From Effrenium voratum (Eukaryota > Sar > Dinophyceae > Suessiales > Symbiodiniaceae): a stretch of DNA of 64,000 nucleotides. Of the stretch, positions 46,201 through 58,119 are shown in pieces. The stretch is from contig CAUJNA010003772.1 of the NCBI GenBank assembly GCA_963377175.1, positions 1,160,115 through 1,224,114 of the forward strand. The letters run 5' to 3'. The notes under the pieces were generated by a model. The model saw only the letters and a list, made by a program, of their open reading frames with translations. It made no database searches and had not been told where the DNA came from. The translations under genes and the position numbers were made by a program. Every line of letters starts with the position of its first letter. Positions within the stretch are counted from its first letter, which is position 1.

Positions 46201-46806
46201 CCACTCAAACATTGCCCCCGGCCCAAAGCAAAGTAGACGACAACATTGGCTGATTCATCTTGTTCAGCCAAGCTTCCTTGGGTTTTCCTCCTTCGGAGGA
46301 GCTTTCTGCTCCTCCTCATCCTCGTCGGCGTCGGCGTTTTCCGATGCTTCGTCATCCGAATCCATCCAAGCAAACTGCTTCCTTCCTCGGGGTGCAACGC
46401 GAGTTGCCGCTCAACGGTGCAAATGAGACCTAAGAGATCACATCACTCCGAGTGCGGCAACACGCCGAGGGGAAGCAGCGTATGCTTTGTTACCCCTTGA
46501 GTGTCTCCAAAGACCTGATCGTAAGGCTAGAACTCAAGGTGGCTAAAGGCAAGCCAAAGGCAACCAAGACAATAGTCTACCAAGGGTTTGAATTATCCTT
46601 TAGGAACGGCTGGAAGCCACCCTGCCCAATAACAATAACAAGAACAAGTGGGCTACACCCCAGCCAAAAAAACAAAAAAACACCACCCAACAAAGAGAAG
46701 CCTTGTCTGACCTGACATATCCGGCCGGGCCGCTCTTCGCTGGGGGCGAGGCATCCGCATCCGCGGCTGGCTCAGGCTCCTCTGGCTTGAGGCGGACCGA
46801 GATGCC
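39844..46806 (-). CDS. Acidic plus helical-repeat-like protein, 8 exons, 5' end missing
   Basis: Exons: 46717-46806, 46277-46377, 44179-44332, 43824-43934, 42897-43022, 41833-41931, 40361-40444, 39844-40011. Phases are compatible and give 310 residues to a TGA. The N-terminal part is acidic and disordered (LKPEEPEPAADADA, then FAWMDSDDEASEN followed by runs of Asp/Glu). The middle is basic (RAGRNWQRSRGKILRLP). Next come amphipathic helices, for example YFDAASFADIIAAVK, LKADEVGGVLSGLADVNAYD and DKELFELAAQALNRTAGHLQ, spaced like the roughly 38-residue helical repeats of RAP/octotricopeptide-type organelle RNA-binding proteins. A coiled-coil-prone exon (NGQLKEMQEQEGKARYEEK) and a Lys/Arg-rich last exon follow. 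I do not recognise a named family; the helical-repeat idea is inference from pattern. Alternatives: exon 3 may stop at 44257, the first exon lies further right, and the last exon may not be terminal, in which case this could be joined to the FAN1-type exons at 39.2 kb. Individual exons are more certain than the joins. Confidence 0.6.
40598..40710. repeat. Nested inverted repeat and 11-bp tandem repeat
   Basis: GTGACACGCAGTGGCAGGCA (40598-40617) pairs exactly with TGCCTGCCACTGCGTGTCAC (40658-40677). Inside, AGTGACACGCA pairs with TGCGTGTCACT. The right arm continues as three or four copies of GCGTGTCACCT. Intronic. Confidence 0.9.
43160..43390. repeat. GACA/AAGC/AAAGC microsatellite
   Basis: GACAGACA, then (AAGC)n, then (AAAGC)n and (AAAGCAAGC)n. 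Intronic, between exons at 43824 and 43022 of the acidic/helical gene. Cys/Leu-rich and Lys/Gln/Ala-rich frames are artefacts. Confidence 0.95.
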
Positions 46807-47311
46807 CTGAGCCGAGCGGCCGAGCGGAGCGAGCGGAGCTCGTGGCCCCATGGGGCAACCAGTTCAAGGAAGGATGCAAAGAACGCCAGCCCACCCACAT
46901 ATCCATCCCTTGAGAAATGGACATGGACTGGATACTCGGTTCGTAACACCAACTTTGTGTTAAAACACAACTTCTGTGAAATCGGAACTAACTAGGTGAT
47001 TTCTTTGAGAATGTATGCTCTGTGCACGAGGGTGAAAAGAGAAAGCTCAGCTAGAAAGCAGAGAACTGTGGAATAGAAGCGGGCAGAATCGTGGCCGTGT
47101 GCGTGAATTCGGCTGTTCCACGTGTGCCTGACCCGGAAGGCGATGGCACGGCTGCCATGAAATGGTGAACCGCTGCGGACTTTTGTGGGGTCGACCGTCG
47201 ACAGCTCAGTTGTGTTTTGCAGCGTTCCCTTTGCTCGCGGAACGCTATGGGGACCTCTGGGTAGTCAGCCCAGCCTTCAAAAACTTGGTGCTTTCCACTT
47301 TCGTGGGATGA

Positions 47312-47343
<32 letters not shown>

Positions 47344-50072
47344 TGTTAAACTAACATTGATTAATTATCTTGCTTTACGTCGATGCCTCCGAATGGACAA
47401 GGCGGAGAGAGCGTATTCTTCCTATTCAATCCGCTTCTTGAACGTGCTTCAGGTTGTTTTAGCTGTGTCCCGGCCGGGCGGGTCGGCTTCAGAGTGGCAA
47501 AGAGACAGAGAGACAGGAAGAAAAACACAAGACAACAAGAAAACGAGACAGAAGAAGAGAAAGAGAACAAATAGCTTGAGTACCGCCAGTATCAGTGCAT
47601 CCTCAAGATCCCAAAATGGCGCAGTATGCCCCCCCCCCCCCCGCTTTGCAGCCCACACTCCCACAAAACATCACACTCAGCCCGCCAAATAGCCCTGGGA
47701 GCAAGGGCCGCCATTGGCACAGCTGCGAACTTAGGAGCTACGCATCACAGTGAGCTTGGCCACTAGACTTGCTTGTTGGCCACCAGCCCTGTTGCAACTT
47801 GGCAACACATCTGGAGAAATGGCTAGGACTCCTTCAAGCCAGCAAGAAGGAAAGCCCAAGGAACCGATGCGTGGGCGATGGCGCACACCGAATCCCTTCG
47901 GTCCCACTTCCATTTGCCCAGAACACGGCGACCAGTCGCTCGGCCTCTGGCTCTGGTGAAGCACAGCGGAGTGAAGACTTGACCTCGCTGAAACCGGGTT
48001 CAGGCCACACGCAGTCTCAGCATCCTGCATTGAAGTTCTTATTCTTTGTGAGCGAACCACACCCAACCGCATCCAACCACATCGGGGCTTGCATTGTTCT
48101 CCTGGCAAAACTCAGGTGCTGAAGGGGACTGGGGAGGTCCATTGACTAGTCCAGCCCAAACACAAAATGGACTTGCCTTGCTTTGCATCTTGGGGCTGGG
48201 CATGTGCATACCTTGACGCCGCCCCTCTGTACTTTGCAAGTAGCGTTCCCTTCGCCCGAGCTTGGGCAATGCTCTGTATGGCAAATGGAATGCAGTTGCA
48301 AGGTACTTAAGCAAACGTGTTCACATCATAGTGATGAGACAGTAATGTTACATCGCATTCCACATTCCATCTAATTCCCAACTAAAAAAATCAAGGGAAT
48401 TAGGAATGGAATGGAGTGAGAGGAAAGGATGGGATAGATTATAGAGAAAAGCTTTCACATCGAGACAACCCGAGGGTTGCGCCAGCTTCAGCGATGGGAA
48501 CCCAGGACTGATAGACCCTGCGTGCATGCATGTTTGAGGGCGTCCCCTTCTCAGCAGGGACTTTCTTTGCAGCACCTGCACCAGGATGGGGCGCCTAGCT
48601 ACCCGCTTGGCTTGGTTGCGCGGTTCAGCCACGAACTCAGCCCCCCAAACCGTGCCTTCCCAGACTTTGACATCCAGAAAGCACATCACACGGCCGACGC
48701 CATGGGGCAATGCGAGCAAAGATTCGGTGGGAAGAACCTTTAGGGAACCCCCAAGAAGGGCGAGTCAATTTACATCTGCTTTAGCCTGTGGGACGGCAAT
48801 ACAAGCGTTCCAATGTCAATCAGCACCGTGCTTTGCATTCAGGACTTCAAGACTTCGCGCGGTTGTCGGCTGCCACACCGTCTTGAGAGGCCACAAGTGA
48901 CACACTGCACGACCTTTGTCCTGCTGATGATCTCCGATGGGGTGTAGTCTCAGCTGCTGAGTTGAATGGCCACGAAACAAACAGGACTTTCTTTTGCTGG
49001 GTGCGCAAACCAAGAGACCAACAGGAACAAACGCTTGAAGTTCACCATCAGCAGTTCCAACTTAAGGGTGAGGGTATGCCCCAGGCGGCCTCTGCTTTGC
49101 ACCGTGGCCTGGTGGCTTTTGAGCCAAAGCGAGCGAGTCACCAAAGACATGCGACCGAGAGCGGTGCGCTTGGAAACGTCTTGGCTTGGCAACACCCCCC
49201 CCCCCGCTGCCTCGTTGCCAATGGAAGTGGAAGACCGGGCAGTTTCGGAAGCCTTTGGTCTCAACATGTCTCGGCATTGTAAACCATCAAATGTCAGATC
49301 TCATGTCCGGGAAGCGACGCATCCGTCCCGAAAAGGCCCAGGGCGCGGGTCCTGTTAGGGGAACACTTTTGCACGGGGAACCAAGAAGTTAAAAGGGGCT
49401 CCCTACCTTGAGGAGTTGGCTATTCATGGATATGGCATGTCAGATTGCCTTTTTCCTGGTGGAATGGTGGTTTGGAAGGTAGAAGGTTCTTTCCCTTGTG
49501 CGTTTCTCAAGGCTGCAACTCGGCAAGCCCATCCAAGCCAACTCAGAGTAGCCGGAAAATAGGGGGTCGAGAGGCCAAGCATTCATTTCGACCCCCCCCC
49601 CCAATCCACCCACCCACCGCAATCCCCCACATCTTTTCTCCTGGCTAGGCCTAAGCTCCTCGAAAATCCCCGGCCTTCGATCTGCCGAGCGTTGGCTGCC
49701 TTTGTGCTGTGCCGCGGTGCTATCTCTTGCAAAACGTGAAAGGCAACATCCCACACATCACGAGGTGAAAGAGGGCAACCCCTGAATGGCTTTCTCAGCT
49801 AGGCATTCACAGGACAGCTTCGAAGGCAGGAACAAGGCCATCTGCCAAGGCATTGCCAACTCTAACAGCTAGACTTGGCACGGCGCCGTGTTGCTAAGCC
49901 TTGCTGCTACCTTTCCAACAGAGAGGAGTCGCAAAAAAATCCAGGTCTCCTCCAAATCCCTGCGAACTCAGGAAACATTTAAAGCCCTCTTGAACATAGT
50001 CTTCCCGAAAGCGTTCAAACACGTCAAAGGGTAGCCCAATGGATTTGGAGAAGGCAAACCGATCGCGCGGTT
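46807..50072. other. Region between hydrolase stop and acidic/helical gene
   Basis: It should contain the missing first exon(s) of the gene at 39.8-46.8 kb. Weak candidates: a minus-strand stretch around 47240-47130 (GSRAIAFRVRHTWNSR) and an open frame at 48950-49267. Also a (GA)n run at about 47311-47342 and poly-C runs near 47630 and 49195. Nothing is firm. Confidence 0.35.
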
Positions 50073-53000
50073 TTATTTCTGGAAGATCATCTCATTTTCG
50101 AAGCGATTCTCCTCAATGCCAGTGCCGCCCCGGAGGTATTTGTCGAGAAAGGCTAAGCCATAGGTGTTGATGATCTCGTGCCTGCAGAGCCCAAGACATT
50201 GGCATAGAACGGCTGACAGAAACAACTAGCTCATGGACCTCTGAAGGAAGACGTGAAGAAGGAGTCTCCTGAAAAAACACTGGCACCAAAGAATCGGAAC
50301 CAGCTTGCACCCAATGTCACCCATTCTTTCTTCAAACTGACCTTGAAAAGGACGCCTATGTGCTCGAGTAGCTTCCATTTCCTTTAATGTTCTTATGAGT
50401 CATTCCATACAAGCTAGCAAAACTAATCTCTAAGGAAAAGTTAAAGTGTGAGAAACGAAACGGCAAAATGCCTTGAAGCGGCTTGGAGTTGGTGGTTCTT
50501 CCTTTGGGGCTTCTCCACACCAAACAAATTTCTCAGCACATCTCTCACAGGGAATGACTCTGTGGCAGGCTGCTGGCGGGCAATGGGAAGAGCATCATAC
50601 ATCTCCCCCGGCTGCGTCAGACTTTTGCTCCGGCCGATGCCATTGCCGTAGCTGGGGTTGTACAACTCACAGCTGGTGAAGCTGCAGTGCCCACCCTCCC
50701 TGATCTCCACCTCAGTGGCATGCGCGGAACATGGAACGCCCCAAGAGATGAAACCGCAGAGCTCCTTTGGCACCCGGAATGAAAGCCATAAAGACGGGGC
50801 CGGCCCACCAGGCGATCAACTTTGCTCGCAGTGCCGTCACGTGGTGTTGCTTTGAAGTCACCAGCCGTGCGGTTTGGCCGAGCCATCAAGCAGCTAGCAA
50901 GTTGCTCAGTGAGTAGAAACAGACCCACCAAAAGAATGGGCTTTTGATGAGTTTCAACGTTGGACTCCACTGAAGTGGGTCCCGTCCCCTTGCGTCCGAG
51001 CTGCCAAGCAGCTGCTCCCTTCGGGCGTCTTGGCATATTGCCTGCACGCCTCCACACCCTCCGCCCCGATGACCGTGTCCTCAGCACCCAAGTTCCTGGA
51101 GCCCTTTTTGAAAAAAGCGGTACCACTGGACAGCTGACCCATTGGCCACAACAAGCTTCCCCGGTGATTCCATGTAGCAGGGTGTTTGCAGGTAGCCAAG
51201 GAAACCAGCCGTGAACAAATGACGCATGTCCGATTGCCCACTATGGCGGTAACTGGGGAAGTCTACACCTTCAGGAAGACCATGCATCAATAAGGGCTTG
51301 AAAGGGACGGCCGACTTCCGCACTCCATGTTCTCAAAAACGGACCGCTCCGGTCCTCGCTACCGACCATGACCATCACCGGGGTGTGGCGGTTTTTCCTC
51401 TCCTTCATCAGCCGCCCGCCAGCAGACATCATAGACGGGCACCTGAAAGAGCAGAAATGCCGTGCAAAGGACAGACAAAAGACCGGCTCAGCAACATCTT
51501 CATGAATCAACCTTGCCGCCTTAAAGGCTGCAAGCTTGAACCCGTGGCCATGTTGGAACGCTTTGGTGGCTGGCTTCCCGGAACTAGCCATGACTAGCGA
51601 ATAACTACACCACATCAGAAATTTCATATCAGGGTTTCGCACATCGGATCATTCAGCTCTTCAGCCTTGGATTGCAAAGAAGGAATGCACGCCAAGGGCA
51701 TACAGCTCAGGATTCGCATGCTCCTTATGCTACGCCTGCTCATCTGTGGCTACTAGGCATCCGCCGCGTGCTTACGCCCCAGTTTGTCTGAGTTTGAAAG
51801 CATGGGCCCAACAAATCGAGAAAGCGGCTTGGCTGCGCTTTTTGTGGTTCCCAAGGTGGGCACACAAGGCGCATCAAGGCGCACCTTGGATCCAAGAGGG
51901 AAGCCTGGAGATCCCGGGTCCCGTGTTCCCCACCCAACAAACAGTAAAAATGGGATGGGCCAGCGGAGCTTGAAAGGGCTCCTTATCTGGCTTCCGGGAA
52001 CATACCTCCCGCACAAAAAGGAACCTCCATCAACATTGGGAACCAAAAGGGATAAAAAAGCAACCCAAAAGGGGAACAGGGTATGTCTAACAATGCAGGA
52101 CCCCCATTTTAGGCTGTATTTGTTTGCTTGGCGCTTCACATTCAACCAGCCCGCCGCTTTGGCGGGTGTCCAGGCCAAGGCCTTAAACATTTACTCGGTT
52201 GCATTCTGCTCTGCAATAAGTTTGTTTTTCTTCTTTATTTCCTAAAAAAGAAAAAACACACTTTTAGTGGTTTAACGGAAAACCCATTATAGTTAACAAA
52301 AAGTTAAAGTCCTAACATCCAAGCCAAATGCCCCAAAGTTCACTTTGCCCACCTTTGCATCCGCAAGACACGCACTTTGCGCGAGCCAAAGCGCATCATC
52401 ACGGCCGCTTTCACGCGATCATCCAACTCTTCGAGCGCCGCTGCCGTCGTCCAGCCGCCGAAGGACATGCCCGTCAAAGCGGCGCGGCTCGTGTCCAGAC
52501 GCCCGGCGAAGCGACTATCCTAGGGACAGTCCCTATTTCTCCTAAAGACATCAACCCTACCCAGTAAAAGGCCAACATTTCAAAAAGGAGCTGCTTAAAA
52601 CCGGAAAAAGAAGAAACTACAGGGACTCCGAACCATCAGACATTGCAAAGCTAGGACAGCTTGCCCCCCATGGTCCTGCCAGAATTTGATTCAGACGCGT
52701 GTACTTCTCTCTGGGGAATCTCAAAAAGAAACTGCCCTGGCTGTCAAGGGCAAGTTCAGGCATAGATTCTGCAGGCATGGCAGGTTTGGCATCCATAACT
52801 TGAAGGGTGTGCTCGTAGCAAGGCAGCAAGTACATTTGCGCTGAAAAAAAGCGAGCCCTCTCGCAAAATATTCAGTTTAGGATACTTTCGTTAAGACCTG
52901 GTCTGAAGGATCCTACAAATTGGTCCTGGCCCATGGCCAGCTTGGACATGCTATCCAGTAGGAACAGCACGTCCTTGGGCCGGTCCGCCTCCATCTGGGC

Positions 53001-56000
53001 CTGAGATTCATCTGGTGCGTGGCTGCATTTGAAAACCAAAGGATCCACTAAATGACAAGAGGACAGATCCTAAAACGGTTTGCCGGCTGAACAGGCCAGG
53101 CGGGTCTTAATCGGCGAGCTAGTCAGGTGGAGCTTGGGTGCTTCTATGGTGCCCATTTGCTGCACAAATTGCCCTTCTGCACATTGACCCGCAAAGGAAG
53201 ATCCCACAAGACAGATCCTGCAGGAATGTTTGCGCCTACCTCACTCATGTTCTGCTAACTGCCCATTTCCCGGTGCCAACGGCCCATTCCGCCCCGCGTG
53301 AAAAGAACGCAAGCCTCTCAGCAAAAGCTGACCCCTTCCAGCCGGCGGGTTCCCGTAACAAATCCCAACAAAACCAAAAGATTCGCCACAACAGATGGGT
53401 GGGATTTTCATCCGGGAGGGAAACTCTTGTCAATTTGAGCCACCTGTTAAGGGCATAAAACAAGGATCCAAAACAGAACCAGAACCCCCTGAAATCCCAA
53501 CTGCTACGTGCTGCCCGGGCGCTCGCTCGCTGCGAGCCCCGCCCGGCTTCACAACTTTGCCATTCACCTGGACAGAGGACATTTGTGGCAGGTCATGTAT
53601 TCGCCCCCCTGAGCCGCAAAGGCACAAGTTGTGCAAAGAAGCGGACTCTTGCACCCCTGCGGGGGCACCGAAAAACAACAAAGAAGCTTGAATCATAGTG
53701 GTTGAAACCGGCCTTTTGGAAAAGTAAGGACCCCCCCTTGCGCAGTATTTCTGCTATTTTTCAAGCCCACTGTTCAGTCCTGAAAATGGAAGCTTTACCC
53801 AGCTTTCCCTCCCAAGCGGCCAGCGAAAGGCTCTGAAGCCAAGGATCCCTGCCTGGGTGTACCGGGCACTGCCGGGGTGGTCGCAAGCCACCACCACGAA
53901 GCCCTGGCAAAGTCGTTTGGGCCGGTGAGGCCCCATGAATCCCACTGGATAAGCCCAAGCCAAATCTGCCAGGGAAGCTGGCCATAGCTGGCCCATCCGA
54001 GGTCATCCAAACCAAGAAACGTGGCCATCCGTTATGTCCACGGGCGAAGGCTCTTCCATGTTCTGACCGCAAAAGGGCAATGCGCCGCCACGCTTTGGAG
54101 ATTCCAAAGGCCAACCTCTTCAAACTGGTTGATACGCCCATTGTTTGAACCGGCCTCCTTTGGCTTTCCCTCTCTAAAGAATACCAGGGACTGGTTGTTT
54201 CGCGGACCCCTTCAACCAGGATTTCTTGAGGGGGGAAAAAGCGATGAAGCCGCCCTGGGCGGTTTTTTGGTAGTTGTGCGGCGGGGCTCCTTCTGCCAAA
54301 ATCACTTGCTTCACATGGAAAAACAATCGCCAGGATGGTCAAGATTTTGGATTTACCATCCCTGACGCCCTTCAGCCACCCACTTCCCTATTCGCTCTCT
54401 TAGCAAGCAGAACTGACTCTGGAGACAAATGCACCAAGACACATGCCGCGCATAAATGGTTGATAGCTCATTTCATCATGCGGGCGTCCGCTGAAAGCAA
54501 TGCCAACAAAGGTCGCAGGTGCAACGCGTTCCACTTGCGCCTTGCAGTGGGAATCCTCATGGCTGCCTGAAGGAAAACCAACCCTATGCCCAAGGCACAT
54601 CTACAGCAGGGTGGGGAAGAACATTTTATGGATTGGGCTATTGATGAATATGGCGTCTGAGGCAGAATGTGGATTTCGGTGTCGCCCTGTCCGTCGAACC
54701 AAGCATCACACTAATCAGCCTCCCACTCCCATTCCCCATCACCAAATGGCGCCCTTCCAAACCCTGACTGGGAGCAGGGCTAGGCCAACCCCCTTGTTAG
54801 GACAAAATTTCGGCCACTGCAGGGGCAGGTTGCTTAAACCAGCTGTGGCCATCTCCACAACAAGAGAAAGGGATCGCCTTGGAATCACAAAAGGTTGCTT
54901 CAAAATCCACCATCTGCAAATTCTATCCCCAAACCAAACCTAAGCGATCCCCCAGAAGAGGACTTACATCACAAGAGCTCGTTGTTTTATTTGTTTCACC
55001 CTCGATTTCCCCCGTCCAAAAACCCCTCGAAACGAGTCGATACGAGTCGCCTGAGAAGCCAAAAACTCGGTCCAGAAGATGTAGCTGGCGCGGAAGGCCC
55101 CGGAGCCGTGGGAGAAGATCACCAGAGGCCACGGCTCTTTGGGCTCCAGAAGCCGCGCGTCGCGCTGCGCGGTGTTGGGCCAGGTCTCCTTAAGCTGATG
55201 GCTGGGAGCTGGCATGCAGACCGGCATTCAACCAAACACACGGGTACGTATATAAATAAATAAACAAATAAATAACTAAATAAATAAATGCATAAACAAA
55301 TAAATAAATAAATATATATATATACATAATTTGCACGCCTACATATGCACACATAGCCATGTGCATGTGTGCAATGGTGCTAGCAACAAACAAATGTGTG
55401 TCTGCATACGTGCTTCTAGACAAACTAGGTGCAACTATGCAAACCTATGCATACAGCGTACATATGTAGGTGCATACATATATATATATGTATGGGTAGT
55501 GCGTGTATGCATTTCCGATTGGGTTTGCATATGAAACGCATGATGTTGCTTGCTTCAATCTTGGTTAGCATCAGGTTTGACGAGGGACATGTAGCAAGCG
55601 CGCGGTTGGCGAGAGAGATGCCCAGTGACCGCAACCAAGAGTTGCTGGGGAAAAGTTCGGCAGATTCGCAATAAACCATCCCCACTGGTTGCCTTTAAGG
55701 GAATCCCTAGGTTCATTCCCAATACCCTGGGCCACTCCCTACTGAGCAACAGCAAGAAAGGCTTTTTTAAAAGTCAAAACAAATTTTGGAAAATCAAAAC
55801 ACTGGATCAGGCATATCCCAAAAGGCGCGAATTTGTTGGATTGGAGGGTTCGCTGCCTGTTCTCTATGCACATTCCCACATCATTTGCAATGGGAATTTA
55901 AATAAACATCCGGTCCAATGGCCATGACTCCGTAACCTCAACCAAAACAAGCTAGAATCTCGATTCTTCGGCGACTCCAAGACCTCGGGCCAAAAAGTGA

Positions 56001-58119
56001 TGACCCCACAATGGCACAAGGGGTTTCACCGGGGTCCTTATCTTCCTTACAATCACCAAGCAGAAGCTGACTTCAAATTTGGTTGCTTAAAGCCACTTCG
56101 AACTGAAGGAAAATATGTCGGTACCCCGCACCGTTTAGGGAATTCTGAAGCACCCATTGAGGGCAAAGGCTGGAATTGTGGCATCTGCGGTGGTTGCTTT
56201 TGGGTTCCCTTTAAAGCAACACCACAGGGTACTCTCAACAAAAGGATGCACTCATACGTTGGTGCGTCCACTTCGAGCTCCGAGGCACGTCCAACTCCCG
56301 CACGGAGAGGCCCTCCCGGTACCCGCCGATGGCATCCGCCGCGTCCGCGGCCTCCAAGCTGCCGGGGATGGCACCGCGGCCCAAGAAGTCGGAGAAGCGG
56401 TTGCTCGGGCCACTGCCACCTTGCCATGGGTCAAAAGCCAAAATTCGTAACCGCAGTGAACATCCGATTCAATCCCCCATTCAAATAGTTCCAAAATGGG
56501 TGGTGAAATCACCTACCCCAAAATGGTAACGTTGGTTGTGACCCACTGCCACCTGAGGCAAACTCCTGGCGTCGCCTGACCTCGTTCACGTACCGCTTTT
56601 TCTCTACCGTGCGAAAGTGGATGACCACAATTCTAATCGGAAAACATACAGGGAATTCTGCCATCTAGTTTCGCCCTTGTGAACCGAGTGGGTCATCCTT
56701 GTGACAACACTTCCGACTGGGTTGGTTTGGGATTGGAGTAGGGTCCATTGAGGGTGGATGATTGCAGGCCCATTTCAGGTGCCACCTCAAGCAGTGGCTT
56801 GCTCGGGTCCAACTGGGCCGGAGCCAATCACTTCGGCTGCCACTTTGGAGAAAGCAAAGGAAGCCATCCTTCAAATCTGTACAATATATATTTATATATC
56901 TATACACATTTGCGTAACAACTCTCCCTCTCTCTCTCTCTCTAACTCCCTCCCTCCCTCGATGCCGGCCGCAGGTGGTCCATCACTCATACTGAAATCGA
57001 ATGATTCCCTCATATTCCCTCATGGCTATACACGGCTGTAAACGGCACTACTTGCAGCTGCCTCCGCCGGGGACAAATCATAGGGAAGGTGTCTTCAAAA
57101 CAATCTTGCCTGGGGTTTACAGCAAGGGTCTCATCAATCACTGCTTCAAATAGGCCGGAGACCGCTGGAGACAGATTGAACCTGGGAGCCTTGCTCACTC
57201 GCGGGGGTGAGGGGCTGGACGGACTGTGGGACGGCCGGCCGCGTTCACTGCTTTGCGATCTGCTGTCTCACGGTACTCTACAGCTATCTTCTACTTCCCC
57301 CATGTGACCGCCAGTTTTGCTGCTACGGCTGCGGCTGCGACGCTATTGATGCATGCGCTGCACGGACTACTTGACCTCGGCTGCCACCACTTCTACTGCC
57401 ACGTCCACTCACACTACCACTACCACCCCTGCTGATGTTCTAGCTTCTTTTGCTCTTCAGCCTCTCAAGCTGCAACACGCATGTGCAAACAAACTCGGCC
57501 AAACCAAAGACTTCCGAAACGGGCCGCACTGCTCGCAGCCTCGCAGCAACATCCGCGCTCACGGCCGCCGCGCCTTCCGCCGGGTACCAAATCTCCGTCT
57601 GCAGGCTCCTTGGCCCACCCTCTTCCTGACGGCTGTGGTCGTCGAACTGCCTCGGCGGGGGGCATGCTGCAGTGACCAAAATGCAAGGGTGCAACCCATT
57701 TCTTGCGAAGCCTCCACCAGACAAACACATTTTCTGGGATCCTCGAAACTGCAAATGGGCAACTTGATGTTGTGTGCAGTCGAATTCCATACCTCCCACA
57801 CCCCCGAATAATTTGGCCCCCACGAAAGCGAACAGTGGAACTACAAACGAAATTCCAACAGTCACCCCTGTACGCAATTCCATTTTCTGCGTGCTAAGCA
57901 GGAGGTGCCTGTGGGAAAATGTCTGAACATTATTTGGCTTCTTTTTGGGGTTTTGAAGGGCTGACCTTTTGAGGGGCCAGGCCGCAAGGTGGTCACCCCC
58001 ACGGCAAAGGGCCCTGGAGGCATCCCCGTCACAGAGGCCATGGCTCTTGGCCGCACCAGAGACGCGGCAGCGCACCAGGCGGCGACTTTTAAGGGCCGGC
58101 GAAAAGCTCGCTCGAGCAT
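50073..58119 (-). CDS. PAF-acetylhydrolase / dienelactone-hydrolase-like alpha/beta hydrolase, 12 exons, complete
   Basis: Exons: 57966-58119, 57505-57666, 56266-56419, 55051-55201, 53853-53903, 53508-53567, 52917-53000, 52395-52519, 51355-51442, 51002-51079, 50574-50710, 50073-50181. All phases agree and give 450 residues ending in TAA. Motifs in family order: GPFAVGV (36-42), EIWYPA (76-81), the oxyanion-hole segment PLVIFSHGSGAFR (182-194), GFVVVACDHPGSA (208-220), DVLFLLD (254-260), the nucleophile elbow TGMSFGG with Ser291, the acid strand TPVMVMVGSEDTVIG with Asp344, the histidine loop REGGHCSFT with His377, and the C-terminal helix YGLAFLDKYLRGG. The length matches animal PAF-AH (about 440). 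The family hydrolyses short or oxidised acyl esters such as sn-2 acetyl of platelet-activating factor; the substrate here is unknown. The N-terminus is Arg-rich then hydrophobic (residues 1-22), so it may be a targeting signal; Met27 is an alternative start. The exon 3 end could instead be 56272 with a GT donor. Membership of the superfamily is near certain; the exact subfamily is inferred. Confidence 0.92.
52195..52340 (+). repeat. Dispersed repeat, shared with 2.4-2.55 kb (copy 2)
   Basis: CTCGGTTGCATTCTGCTC, TTTTAGTGGTTTAACGGAAA, ACCCATTATAGTTAACAAAA and AAGCCAAATGCCCCAAAG. It lies just downstream of the hydrolase exon at 52395-52519, in the intron that follows it. Confidence 0.7.
55245..55330. 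repeat. AAAT microsatellite with TA tract
   Basis: AAATAAATAAAC repeats ending in a TATATATATA run; a second TA tract lies at 55475-55490. It is in the intron upstream of the hydrolase exon at 55051-55201. Confidence 0.9.

Noticed and set aside
51100..51115. Alternative start of hydrolase exon 10 at AAAAAG before GGCTCCAGG
   Set aside because: It is also phase-compatible, but would duplicate the acid-strand motif; the GAG/GAC junction reproduces the family pattern more exactly.
57440..58075. 211-codon minus frame
   Set aside because: It contains part of hydrolase exon 2 in the right frame, but also intron 1 and an out-of-frame read of exon 1; splicing gives a better protein.
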